Position numbers and translations under genes: made by a program
Shown here: one piece after another, positions 16,140 to 23,089 of the stretch
Numbering within the stretch: position 1 is the stretch's first letter
Layout: every line of letters begins with the position of its first letter
DNA from: Kribbella sp. ALI-6-A
Lineage (GTDB): Bacteria > Actinomycetota > Actinomycetes > Propionibacteriales > Kribbellaceae
Length of the DNA: 64,000 nt
Direction of reading: 5' to 3'
NCBI RefSeq assembly: GCF_001984195.1
Contig: NZ_MTQN01000011.1
Span: 930,001-994,000 of the forward strand
Notes under the pieces: generated by a model
The model's input: only the letters and a program-made list of their open reading frames with translations
Databases searched by the model: none
What the model was told of the DNA's origin: nothing

Positions 16140-16694
16140 TCAGCTGAACGTCGCCTCCGCGGTGGTCGTGATGCCTGCCGTGCGACCTGGCGCCTGGTGG
16201 TTCTCCCAGTAAAGGTTGGTGTGGGCGATCACCAGGTCCGGCGTCGGAGCGCCGTACTCGGAGAGGTCTTCGGTCGTGTGCGCGTCGGCGACCAGCGTGG
16301 CGTCGTACCCGCGCGTGATGGCGCCGTGCAGCGTGGAGCGGATGCACTCGTCGGTCTGAGCGCCCGAGACGATCAACCGGCCGATGCCCCGCTCGGCAAG
16401 CACGGGCTCCAGGTCGGTCGCCTCGAAGGAGTCCGGGTACTGCTTGTGCACCAGCGCCTCACCCTCGGCGCGCACCAGCTCCGGCACGTACTGCCACTCG
16501 TCGCTGTCCTTCTTCAGCCCGTCATCGCTGTTGTGTTGCACCCAGACGACATCGACTCCCTCCCCACGGGCCTTCTCGACCAGCGTCGCGATGTTGCTCA
16601 CGACGCCGTCGCGGTTGTGCGTGCCCGCCATCACGCCGTTCTGCACATCGATGACGAGCAACGCCGTCCTGGGTCGATCGTTCAGCGTGGTCAT
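16140..16694 (-). CDS. Isochorismatase-family cysteine hydrolase
   Basis: This 184 aa protein has the isochorismatase-like fold. The catalytic Asp lies in LLVIDVQNGV, the Lys in VHKQYPDSF and the nucleophilic Cys in QTDECIRST, with the cis-peptide GAQTDECI segment in place. Members hydrolyse amides or vinyl ethers, for example nicotinamidase-like or biuret-type enzymes. The substrate is unknown. A GGGAGGGG ribosome binding site precedes the ATG. It is convergent with fadD and divergent from the RibD-like gene. A second, distantly related cysteine hydrolase lies at 21571-22128. Confidence 0.9.
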   Translation of the reverse strand: MTTLNDRPRTALLVIDVQNGVMAGTHNRDGVVSNIATLVEKARGEGVDVVWVQHNSDDGLKKDSDEWQYVPELVRAEGEALVHKQYPDSFEATDLEPVLAERGIGRLIVSGAQTDECIRSTLHGAITRGYDATLVADAHTTEDLSEYGAPTPDLVIAHTNLYWENHQAPGRTAGITTTAEATFS

Positions 16695-16849
16695 GAGCCC
16701 CTCCCGGCACTGGCAAGCCTGATCTCATGATGCTAGATCCGCCCACCGACAATCTCCGTCGCGCGATGTCGATCCCCCGGCGACCTGTTCGACGCCAGGG
16801 TTGAGAGGTGGTCCAGCCGGGATCGCCGGACCTCAAGGAGCGATCGCGC

Positions 16850-17485
16850 ATGCGACTGACACTGCACACCTTCCTGACCTACGACGGCGTCATGCAGGGC
16901 CCGGGCGGACCCGACGAGGACCGCACCGGCGGGTTCGACCAGGGCGGCTGGGTGGTCCCGTACGCCGGCGACGAGTTCGGCGAGATCGTCGACAGCTGGT
17001 TCGCGCAGGCCGCCGCGATCCTGCTCGGGCGGACGACGTACGACATGATGTTCGCCTACTGGTCCCAGGTGACCGACCCGGACAACCTGGTCGCGACCAA
17101 GCTCAACGGCCTGCCCAAGTACGTCGCCTCGCGCACGCTGCGCGATCCCGAGTGGCAGCACACAACCGTGCTGGACGCCGAGGTCGTCGAGCAGGTGCGT
17201 GCCCTCAAGGAACAGCCGGGCGGCGAACTGCAGATCCACGGCAGCTGCGGCCTGGCCCGCGACCTGCACCGCGCCGGGCTGATCGACGAGTACCGTCTGA
17301 TCACGTTCCCGGTCGTGCTCGGCCAGGGCAAGCGCCTCTTCACCGAAGGCCTGCCGCCGACGGCCTTCACGGTGGTCGAGTCCCGTGGCGGGAGCAACGG
17401 CATTTCGTACGCCGTACTGACGCCGGCGCCGATCACCACCGGCGGCGAGTACGTCATCGTCGACGGCAAGGAAGCGATCGCCTGA
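16850..17485 (+). CDS. Dihydrofolate reductase-like (RibD C-terminal domain) protein
   Basis: The product (211 aa) matches the RibD_C/dihydrofolate reductase-like family common in actinomycetes. It has TFLTYDGVMQGPGGPDED at the N-terminus, ILLGRTTYDMMFAYW in the nucleotide-binding region, ELQIHGSCGLARDLHRAGLIDEYRL, and the FPVVLGQGKRLF end motif. Such proteins bind NADPH and reduce small heterocycles; the physiological substrate is unknown. The ATG at 16850 follows AAGGAG by nine bases, rejecting a 42-base longer frame. It shares a 155-base region with the divergent cysteine hydrolase. Confidence 0.88.
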   Translation: MRLTLHTFLTYDGVMQGPGGPDEDRTGGFDQGGWVVPYAGDEFGEIVDSWFAQAAAILLGRTTYDMMFAYWSQVTDPDNLVATKLNGLPKYVASRTLRDPEWQHTTVLDAEVVEQVRALKEQPGGELQIHGSCGLARDLHRAGLIDEYRLITFPVVLGQGKRLFTEGLPPTAFTVVESRGGSNGISYAVLTPAPITTGGEYVIVDGKEAIA

Positions 17486-17508
17486 GCGCCTGGTGAAACT
17501 CCCTGGGA

Positions 17509-17531
17509 AAGTGCTCATTGGGTGAGCACTT
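17509..17531. promoter_or_regulatory. Perfect 9-base dyad upstream of the VOC gene (operator candidate)
   Basis: AAGTGCTCA (17509-17517) and TGAGCACTT (17523-17531) are perfect inverted arms around TTGGG. The length and symmetry match operators of dimeric ArsR/TetR-type repressors. It could also be a terminator of the RibD-like gene, though no T-run follows. Confidence 0.45.
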
Positions 17532-17552
17532 ATCTGTCGTTTGATGGAGTCA

Positions 17553-17575
17553 TCGCGGTGGACACGCCACCGCGA
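17553..17575 (+). promoter_or_regulatory. Stable hairpin in the 5' leader of the VOC gene
   Basis: TCGCGGTGG (17553-17561) and CCACCGCGA (17567-17575) pair perfectly over nine bases with a five-base loop, ending seven bases before the CAGGGAG ribosome binding site. It may be a leader-RNA control element or a second operator. Confidence 0.4.
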
Positions 17576-17593
17576 GACCCCAGGGAGACACCG

Positions 17594-18019
17594 ATGTTCC
17601 GAGGATTCGCCACCATCAGCTTCTACGCCGACGACCTGGCCGCGGCCCGCGACTGGTACACCGAACTGCTCGGCCAGGAGCCCTACTTCGCCTTCCCACC
17701 GGCACCTGCCGCCCCGGCGTACATCGAGTTCCGGATCGGCGACGACGAAGACGAACTGGGCTTCATCGACCGCAAGTACGCCCCGCCCGGCGCCGGCAAC
17801 GCCCCCGGTGGCGCGGTCATGCACTGGCACGTCGACGACCTGCCGGGGACGTTCGAGAAGCTGCTGGCGATGGGCGCGAAGGAGTACCAGCCGATCACGT
17901 CCCACAGCGACAGCGACTTCACCACCGCGTCGGTCGTGGATCCCTTCGGCAACGTGCTCGGGATCATGCACAACCCGCACTACTTGGAAATTGTCGAAGC
18001 CCGTCGGGCTGCCCGCTGA
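17594..18019 (+). CDS. VOC family protein
   Basis: The product (141 aa) is a two-module vicinal-oxygen-chelate protein. FATISFYADDLAAARDWYTELLGQEPYF forms the first module and AVMHWHVDDLPGTFEKLLAMGA the second. The ending VVDPFGNVLGIMHNPHY is typical of glyoxalase-like and bleomycin-resistance-like proteins. The ATG at 17594 is preceded by AGGGAG at the usual distance; a GTG at 17522 would add 24 unconvincing residues and lies inside a palindrome. Function is unknown. It is followed by the repeat-rich gene-free region. Confidence 0.85.
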   Translation: MFRGFATISFYADDLAAARDWYTELLGQEPYFAFPPAPAAPAYIEFRIGDDEDELGFIDRKYAPPGAGNAPGGAVMHWHVDDLPGTFEKLLAMGAKEYQPITSHSDSDFTTASVVDPFGNVLGIMHNPHYLEIVEARRAAR

Positions 18020-18094
18020 GGGTCGGGCGGCGTGGGCTGAGGGGTGGAGGTCCGGAGCAAGTGTCCGGACGGCTGTCGACACCGTTCGCTCCCG

Positions 18095-18199
18095 GGCGGA
18101 TCTCCACCACTGATCAACCAGCGCCGAGGACGCCCAGACCGGCGTGTCGACGGCGTGTCGCCCTCGATCGCGCGGCTTGGTCGGTGGTGGGGATCCGCC
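18095..18199. repeat. Hairpin repeat type A, copy 1
   Basis: A 25-base left arm (18095-18119) can pair with a right arm (18175-18199). Of the four differences, three would be U-G pairs in a plus-strand RNA. The core of the arm is CCACCACTGATCAA. The middle contains GGCGTGTCGACGGCGTGTCG (18141-18160), which is identical in copy 2. Confidence 0.7.
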
Positions 18200-18270
18200 C
18201 GTGGCCGAGCTGAAGCACGCTGCGCGCCCGGGAGCGGATGCCCGCTCGCGGCAGCGAGCCCGGCGCGGGC

Positions 18271-18310
18271 GGAAGGCTGGGCGACCGCGAGGGCGGACGT
18301 GCAGCACTCA
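18271..18310. repeat. 40-bp perfect direct repeat, copy 1
   Basis: The 40 bases starting GGAAGGCTGG and ending GCAGCACTCA recur without change at 18735-18774. They overlap the left arm of the type B hairpins. Confidence 0.9.
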
Positions 18311-18396
18311 CCAACCGGCTGGATCTCGCCGCACAAGCCGCGTCGCCCGCTCAGGCCGGCGTGGTTGGACGGGTTGATGAGTGGTGCACGTCCGCC
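18292..18396. repeat. Hairpin repeat type B, copy 1
   Basis: A 25-base left arm (18292-18316, GGCGGACGTGCAGCACTCAC onwards) pairs with 18372-18396 at 23 of 25 positions. The right arm core, GGTTGATGAGTGGTG, differs by one base from the type A arm core, so the two types share an origin. Confidence 0.7.
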
Positions 18397-18431
18397 TTGA
18401 GCGCGAATGCCTCGACGATCTGCTCGGCGGC
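18351..18431 (-). pseudogene. Fragment resembling the 3' end of the neighbouring P-loop kinase gene
   Basis: Read on the minus strand, this stretch encodes AAEQIVEAFALKADVHH, then STRPTTPA and a stop. The intact kinase-like gene at 18849 ends AAERIVQAFDFETNAQH, then SPTRPTTPA and a stop. DNA identity also covers GCCTSGACGATCYGCTCGGCGGCC. The homology stops upstream of this, so only a 3' remnant or a shared repeat-borne tail is present. Whether it was ever part of a functional gene is unclear. Confidence 0.4.
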
Positions 18432-18562
18432 CGGCGAGCCGGCGAGGCGCCGCACGGCGCAGCGGCCGGTCCCCGCGGGGATTCCGGCCGTCGCCTCGAC
18501 CCCGCCGACGGCGAACCGGCCGCCTTCGAGCCGAGCGACGAATGCCGCTTCCCCGCTGGGCC

Positions 18563-18658
18563 GATCTCCACCACTGATCAACCGGCGCCGCGGACACACC
18601 GAGCGGCGTGTCGACGGCGTGTCGGCATCGATCGTGCGGTTGGTCGGTGGTGGAGATC
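18563..18658. repeat. Hairpin repeat type A, copy 2
   Basis: The arms are GATCTCCACCACTGATCAAC (18563-18582, pairing continuing to 18584) and the complementary 18637-18658. Twenty of 22 positions are Watson-Crick, and the other two would be U-G in plus-strand RNA. Compared with copy 1, one arm position has changed so that it pairs fully. Confidence 0.7.
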
Positions 18659-18734
18659 CACGCTTGGGGCGGTAGTGAGCGCGGGGCGTCTGCGCTCTGC
18701 GGTGAGCGAGGGTCGACGGCGGAGGGCTAGCGAC

Positions 18735-18774
18735 GGAAGGCTGGGCGACCGCGAGGGCGGACGTGCAGCACTCA
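18735..18774. repeat. 40-bp perfect direct repeat, copy 2
   Basis: Identical to 18271-18310. The distance of 464 bases equals the offset between the hairpin copies. Confidence 0.9.
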
Positions 18775-18895
18775 GCAAGACATGGCCAGGTTGAGTGATC
18801 GTGCGGCGGAGGCGCCTCGATCTCGCCTCGGCCGGCCTCGCCGCCTGCTCAGGCCGGAGTCGTCGGGCGGGTTGGTGAGTGCTGCGCGTTCGTCT
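18756..18895. repeat. Hairpin repeat type B, copy 2 (degenerate)
   Basis: GCAGCACTCA (18765-18774) pairs perfectly with TGAGTGCTGC (18876-18885), and weaker complementarity extends outwards. The right arm forms the last codons and stop of the kinase-like gene. Next to it, CTCAGGCCGG and the CGGGTTGRTGAGTG block are shared with copy 1. Confidence 0.6.
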
Positions 18896-19472
18896 CGAAA
18901 TCGAAGGCCTGGACGATCCGCTCGGCGGCCTGCTGTGGGGTCAGGCTGGTGTTGTCGATCCGGATGTGGTTGTGCTGCTCGATCAGGTCCTCGGCCTTGG
19001 TGCGCGTGCCGCCGGTGTTCAGCGTGTACTCGGCGTCGAGGTCGAGCAGGTTGCGCCGGGACCTGTCGAGGTCACGCTTGCTGGCCTTCTGCGCGAGCCG
19101 GAACTCGGTCGCGTTGCGCGCCAGCCGCTCCTCCTGCTCGGCGTACAGCTCGACCAGGTGGGCTCGGCCGCCGGCCGACTCGGCGATCTCGATGTACGAC
19201 GCGATCACGTCGATCTCATGGGAGTCGTCCAGGCCCCACACGAAGGTGAAGACCAGGCCGGGCAGGTCCGAGGTCGCGGCTTCCTCGATCACGCGGCGCC
19301 GGAACTCCGAGACCAGCCGATTGAACGGTTCCGAACCGAACGGGAAGATCCCCAGCACCGGCTCGATCGTCGCGTGGTTGTGGAACAGCTTGAATCCGGT
19401 CAGCTCGCACAGCGCGTGCCCCACGGTCATCTTGCCGACAGCTGCCGGGCCGAAGACGATCACCAGTTCCAT
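18849..19472 (-). CDS. P-loop nucleoside/shikimate-kinase-like ATPase
   Basis: This 207 aa protein starts ELVIVFGPAAVGKMTVGHAL, a Walker A motif (GPAAVGKMT) typical of small AAA/kinase-like proteins annotated as shikimate or gluconate kinase-like. The region LVFTFVWGLDDSHEID holds a Walker-B-like segment, and HLVELYAEQEERLARN resembles a lid. The substrate is unknown. ATGs at 19481 and 19493 (GTG region) are alternatives; no clear ribosome binding site separates them. The last 13 codons (NAQHSPTRPTTPA) come from the right arm of a hairpin repeat, so the C-terminus appears to have been altered by repeat insertion. Confidence 0.75.
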   Translation of the reverse strand: MELVIVFGPAAVGKMTVGHALCELTGFKLFHNHATIEPVLGIFPFGSEPFNRLVSEFRRRVIEEAATSDLPGLVFTFVWGLDDSHEIDVIASYIEIAESAGGRAHLVELYAEQEERLARNATEFRLAQKASKRDLDRSRRNLLDLDAEYTLNTGGTRTKAEDLIEQHNHIRIDNTSLTPQQAAERIVQAFDFETNAQHSPTRPTTPA

Positions 19473-19514
19473 GCCGGACATCGTGCCAGTCACCGGCCGG
19501 GCGGACGACCGGAT

Positions 19515-20645
19515 TCAGCCTGCTGCTGCGAGTGCCTTCTCCAGCGCGGGCTCGAGGAATCTGGTGATGCGGCTGATCCGCTCACCGCGCACCGCGAGCA
19601 CGAATCGCCCGGCGTACCAGACCGTCGTGTCGTCGACGAAGTAGCAGACGAAGCCCGGCTGGAGGTTGCACCCGCTGGGGTCCAGCCGCAGTCGCTTGCC
19701 GCGTCGCCCGGCCGCGCTCGCCCGAAGGAACTCCGCGATCGCAGCCGGTCCGTGGTACTCGTGCGGCGCCGGCGGCATCGCCAGCCACGCGTCGTCGGTG
19801 AGCAGCCGCGTCACCGCCTCGATGTCATCGGCAACAAAAGCCTCCGCGAACCGCCGGGCCACCATCCACTCCCCCGCCGTCGCCGCGTCCGCCGAGCCCG
19901 ACCCCGCGCCGATCTCGGCGGTCACCTCGGACGAGCAGTCGGCGGCCGCGCGGCTGTCATCGGAGACGCGTCCGTCGAACCTCCTGCCCTCATCGCCTAC
20001 AGCCCGCCGCGTGTCGACCGCACCCTCGTCCATCGCTGGACAGCCCGCGGCCCGCCGCTTTTTGACTGCATCGGCCTCCCGGCGCATAGCCGCCCGAGCG
20101 CGCTGGAGAGCACCTTTGACCGCGGTCGGACCGGTGTCCATCAGTTCCGCGACCTCGGCGATCGTGAAGCCCAGCACGTCGACCAGGACCAGCACCGCGG
20201 CCTGGCGGGGTGGCACTCGTTGGAGCGCGGTGACGAAGGCCAGCTCGACGGTCTCCCGGCGTACGGCACGATCCTCAGGCAGTTGATCGAGCCAAGCGTC
20301 CGGGTACGGCTGGAGCCAGGTGACTTCGCCTCGGCGGGTTGGTTCGGGCGGCTCGAACGGAGGCATCGGCTCGGTCGGTGGACGGCGTTTGCCCGCGCGG
20401 ATCGCGTTGAGACAGCGGTTGGTGGCGATCCGGTAGAGCCACGTCCGGACCGACGACCGCCCGGCGAAACCCGCGAGACCACTCCAGGCGGCGAGCAGGA
20501 TCTCCTGCATCAGGTCGTCGGCGTCGGTGACCGAGCCGAGCATGCGGTAGCAGTGCAGGTGGAGCTCGCGGAAGTACGGCGCGGTGAGCTCCTGGAACGC
20601 GCGCTCGTCCCCACCTCGGGCCAGCTCCAGCACCGAACTCGTCAT
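19515..20645 (-). CDS. ECF RNA polymerase sigma factor with C-terminal SnoaL domain
   Basis: The product (376 aa) has sigma-70 region 2 (AFQELTAPYFRELHLHCYRMLGSVTDADDLMQEILLAAW, about 15-60) and region 4 (LQRVPPRQAAVLVLVDVLGFTIAEVAELMDTGPTAVKGALQRAR, about 140-190). A C-terminal SnoaL-like domain (about 260-370) follows. This layout matches TIGR02960-type sigma factors (SigX5 group), where the SnoaL domain controls activity in place of an anti-sigma factor. About 65 low-complexity residues (RRAAGCPAMDEGAVDTRR onwards) separate the two parts, longer than usual. A GTG six bases upstream is an alternative start. The gene is divergent from a free-standing SnoaL protein. Confidence 0.88.
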   Translation of the reverse strand: MTSSVLELARGGDERAFQELTAPYFRELHLHCYRMLGSVTDADDLMQEILLAAWSGLAGFAGRSSVRTWLYRIATNRCLNAIRAGKRRPPTEPMPPFEPPEPTRRGEVTWLQPYPDAWLDQLPEDRAVRRETVELAFVTALQRVPPRQAAVLVLVDVLGFTIAEVAELMDTGPTAVKGALQRARAAMRREADAVKKRRAAGCPAMDEGAVDTRRAVGDEGRRFDGRVSDDSRAAADCSSEVTAEIGAGSGSADAATAGEWMVARRFAEAFVADDIEAVTRLLTDDAWLAMPPAPHEYHGPAAIAEFLRASAAGRRGKRLRLDPSGCNLQPGFVCYFVDDTTVWYAGRFVLAVRGERISRITRFLEPALEKALAAAG

Positions 20646-20777
20646 CGACACATCGTCTCAGCCGGTCCGGACAATTCCCGGGCACTCATCAGGGCGGCAC
20701 GAAGGGGCGAGCGTTCCGATCGCGGCGTTCGTGGTGTCTGCACTGTCATGAGCATCTCGACCGGAAAGGATCAACCG

Positions 20778-21146
20778 ATGACCGACGCCACCGCACTCGA
20801 CGTCGCCCTGGCCTACCACCGTGCCTGGACCGGCCACGACTTCGAGGCGGCGATGCAGTACGTCGCCGACGACATCGTCTGCCAGAGCCCGGGCGGGCCG
20901 ATCGAGGGCGCCGAGGCGTTCCGCGGCTTCATGGAACCGTTCTCGAAGATCCTGCTCGAGTCCGCCCTGCTCTCGGCGTTCGGGGACGAGACGACCGCGC
21001 TGCTGATGTACGACACGCGGACCGTCCCGGTCGCCGACGCGCCCGGCGCGGAGCTGCTCACCGTGCACGACGGCCGGATCACGCACCTGCGCATCATCTT
21101 CGACCGTCTGCCGTTCACCCAGGCAGCGGCCGCCGATGCGCAGTGA
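20778..21146 (+). CDS. SnoaL-like (NTF2-fold) protein
   Basis: The 122 aa product is a single SnoaL/ketosteroid-isomerase-like domain. It starts ALDVALAYHRAWTGHDFEAAMQYVADDIVCQSPGG and continues with EAFRGFMEPFSKI and a final HDGRITHLRIIFDR strand. The ATG at 20778 follows GGAAAGGA; an in-frame ATG at 20748 would add ten residues. It is divergent from the ECF sigma gene whose product ends in a related fold, suggesting a functional link. It overlaps the TfoX-like gene by 11 bases. Substrate unknown. Confidence 0.82.
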   Translation: MTDATALDVALAYHRAWTGHDFEAAMQYVADDIVCQSPGGPIEGAEAFRGFMEPFSKILLESALLSAFGDETTALLMYDTRTVPVADAPGAELLTVHDGRITHLRIIFDRLPFTQAAAADAQ

Positions 21147-21513
21147 TCGCCGCCGCGGCCAGGACCTGCTCGACGAGCTGTCCACCGCGTACGACGGCCT
21201 GCCGGGCGTCGACCGCTCGCTCATGTTCGGCAGCGAGGGGCTGCGCGTCGGGACGAAGTTCTTCGCCTTCGTCGGCGCTGAGGGCGAGCTGATCCTCAAG
21301 CTCCCGGCCGACCGCGTAGCCGAACTGCTCGCCGCTCGCGCCGCGGAACCGGTCCACATCGGCCGCAACCCCGCCAGGGAGTGGGCGGGTATCCCGTACC
21401 CGCCAGCCGACGAGGGTCAGTGGCGCGACCTGCTCGCCGAGGCCCACGCCTTCGTCGCCGCCGAACGTGGTCAGCCACCACGATCGCGTCGGCGCGCCAC
21501 GGAAGGCAGCTAG
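21136..21513 (+). CDS. TfoX/Sxy N-terminal domain protein
   Basis: This 125 aa protein shows the TfoX N-terminal domain pattern. GVDRSLMFGSEGLRVGTKFFAFVGAEGELILKLPADRVAELLA is followed by GREWAGI-like sequence and a WRDLLAEAHAFV helix. Homologues in actinomycetes are small stand-alone proteins without the competence domain of Sxy; function is unknown. It overlaps the SnoaL gene, so translation is coupled. The C-terminal Arg-rich tail is probably disordered. Confidence 0.82.
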   Translation: MRSDRRRGQDLLDELSTAYDGLPGVDRSLMFGSEGLRVGTKFFAFVGAEGELILKLPADRVAELLAARAAEPVHIGRNPAREWAGIPYPPADEGQWRDLLAEAHAFVAAERGQPPRSRRRATEGS

Positions 21514-21570
21514 CCGGCCCCGGCGCGCCCAAGGAGCACAACCAGCCGGCCTCGGCGCACCTCAGAACAG

Positions 21571-22128
21571 CTAGCCGAAAGCAACCGTCTTCGCGTGCGG
21601 CACGACCTCGACCCGGTCGCCGAGCGCCCACTCGGCGACCCGGGACACAACCGCGGCCGGAATCGCCTCACCCAGCCCGTCAGCCGCCGGTACGCCGGTC
21701 GTGCCGTGCGCGTCGTGCGGCAGCACCACGCGATACCCCCGATCCAGCGCCGTGCGAGCCGTCGCGCTCACGCACATCTCCGACATCAGGCCACAGATCG
21801 CCAGTGAACGAATGCTCCGCTCGGCCAGCAGCTCAGCCAGCGACGTCTCCCGGAACGCGTCGTCGTGCGCCTTGCGAATCACCACCTCACCAGCCAGCGG
21901 CCGAAAGTGAAGCTCCCACCCCGCCGTCCCAGGCTCGTCCACCTGACCCGCATCGCCGTCGTTCTGCACGTGAACCACCAGCGCATCCGCCTCCCGCGCC
22001 GCGTCGAGCAGGTCCGCGACCTGCTCGGCGAGCCGAGCGGCGTCAGGTACAGCGTGCTCCCCCTCGACGTGCCCGGCCTGGACATCGATGATCAGCAGGC
22101 CTTCAACAGGCTTCACGCTCTCGGACAT
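21571..22128 (-). CDS. Isochorismatase-family cysteine hydrolase, second copy
   Basis: The product (185 aa from ATG 22128) carries the isochorismatase triad: Asp in GLLIIDVQAGH, Lys in VVIRKAHDDAF and Cys in LMSEMCVSATAR. The overall layout equals that of the protein at 16140-16694, but sequence similarity is limited to motifs. Likely a cytosolic amidase-type hydrolase of unknown substrate. A longer start at 22155 is possible but adds an unconserved segment. It lies between the TfoX gene (convergent) and the sugar transporter operon on the same strand, 61 bases from MalG-like permease. Confidence 0.88.
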   Translation of the reverse strand: MSESVKPVEGLLIIDVQAGHVEGEHAVPDAARLAEQVADLLDAAREADALVVHVQNDGDAGQVDEPGTAGWELHFRPLAGEVVIRKAHDDAFRETSLAELLAERSIRSLAICGLMSEMCVSATARTALDRGYRVVLPHDAHGTTGVPAADGLGEAIPAAVVSRVAEWALGDRVEVVPHAKTVAFG

Positions 22129-22189
22129 GCGTGGATCATCGGCGAGCCGCGCCACCTGGTCAACCGGATTCCACCCACACAGGTCGGCG

Positions 22190-23086
22190 TCACCGCCCGC
22201 CGGTGAACGTGATCCCGTTGGTGATCTGCTTTTGCGCCACGAAGAAGATCACCAGGCACGGCAGCGTGATCAGCACCGAGGTTGCCATCAGCAACGGCGT
22301 GTCGGTGCCGTTGACGGACTGGAAGCCGGCCAAGGCCAGCGGCAGCGTCTTCCACTGGTCGGAGTTGATGTAGATCGCCGGGCCGAGGAAGTTGTTCCAG
22401 TAGCTCATGAACAGCAGGATCGAGACGGCGACCACAGCGGGACGCGCCAGCGGCAGGTACACGAGCAGGAACATCTTGAACCAGCCGCACCCGTCGACCA
22501 CCGCGGCGTCAGCCAGTTCGGCCGGCATCCGGGAGAAGAACTGCCGGAACAGGAAGATGTAGAACGGCGACCCGAAAAACGCCGGCAGGATCAGCGGGTA
22601 CAAGGTGTCGATCATGCCCAGGTTGTTGAACAGCATGAACTGCGGAACCATCGTCACCTCCCCCGGCAGCAGCATGGTCGCCAGCACTACGGCGAACACC
22701 ACACCGGAGAAGCGCACCCGCAGCCGGGCGAACGCGAACCCCGCCAGCGCACAGGAAAACACCGTGCCGACGATCGGGATCAACGTGGTGATCAGCGAGT
22801 TGAGCGCGTACCGCCAGAACGGGAACGACGTGATCGCCCGGGTGTAGTTCTCCCAGAGGAACTCGCTCGGCCAGATGCTCGCGCCCGCGCTACCGACCCC
22901 GGCGAGCGATCGCAGCGAGGTCGCGATCATCCACAGGAACGGGTAGACGAAGGCCAGCGACCCGAGCGCCAGGACGGCGTACAGGACAAGGGTGAGCGGT
23001 AGGTTGCGCCGCCAGTACGGCCGGTCGGCGCGACGGACGGTCGTGCTCGGGCCGGCGGCGTGGCCGGTCTCGACCAGTACGGCCAT
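22190..23086 (-). CDS. Carbohydrate ABC transporter permease (MalG-type)
   Basis: The 298 aa protein has six predicted membrane helices. The cytosolic EAA loop is ELADAAVVDGCGWFKMFLLVYLPLARPAV, typical of MalG-like subunits of CUT1 sugar importers. It forms the inner-membrane channel with the MalF-like partner encoded three bases upstream. No ATPase gene is in the locus; actinomycete CUT1 systems often use the shared ATPase MsiK encoded elsewhere. It is the last gene of the binding protein-permease operon, transcribed from the 26.7 kb promoter. The sugar is probably an alpha-galactoside or related oligosaccharide, inferred from neighbouring glycosidases. Confidence 0.93.
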   Translation of the reverse strand: MAVLVETGHAAGPSTTVRRADRPYWRRNLPLTLVLYAVLALGSLAFVYPFLWMIATSLRSLAGVGSAGASIWPSEFLWENYTRAITSFPFWRYALNSLITTLIPIVGTVFSCALAGFAFARLRVRFSGVVFAVVLATMLLPGEVTMVPQFMLFNNLGMIDTLYPLILPAFFGSPFYIFLFRQFFSRMPAELADAAVVDGCGWFKMFLLVYLPLARPAVVAVSILLFMSYWNNFLGPAIYINSDQWKTLPLALAGFQSVNGTDTPLLMATSVLITLPCLVIFFVAQKQITNGITFTGGR

Positions 23087-23089
23087 GGC

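Larger units (their letters stand above)
18020..18848. other. Gene-free 829-bp region with a cluster of hairpin repeats
   Basis: I see no convincing complete gene here. The open frames present are all accidental GC-rich readings. The stretch instead contains two alternating types of long inverted repeats (four copies) and a perfect 40-base direct repeat, described separately. The two A-B pairs are offset by about 465 bases, so the region looks like a diverged tandem duplication. Confidence 0.7.

Noticed and set aside
18020..18848. Several open frames of 60-200 codons in the hairpin-repeat region
   Set aside because: They have no motifs, overlap each other on both strands, and owe their openness to GC bias and repeat symmetry. 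Only the short 3' kinase-like fragment has any support.
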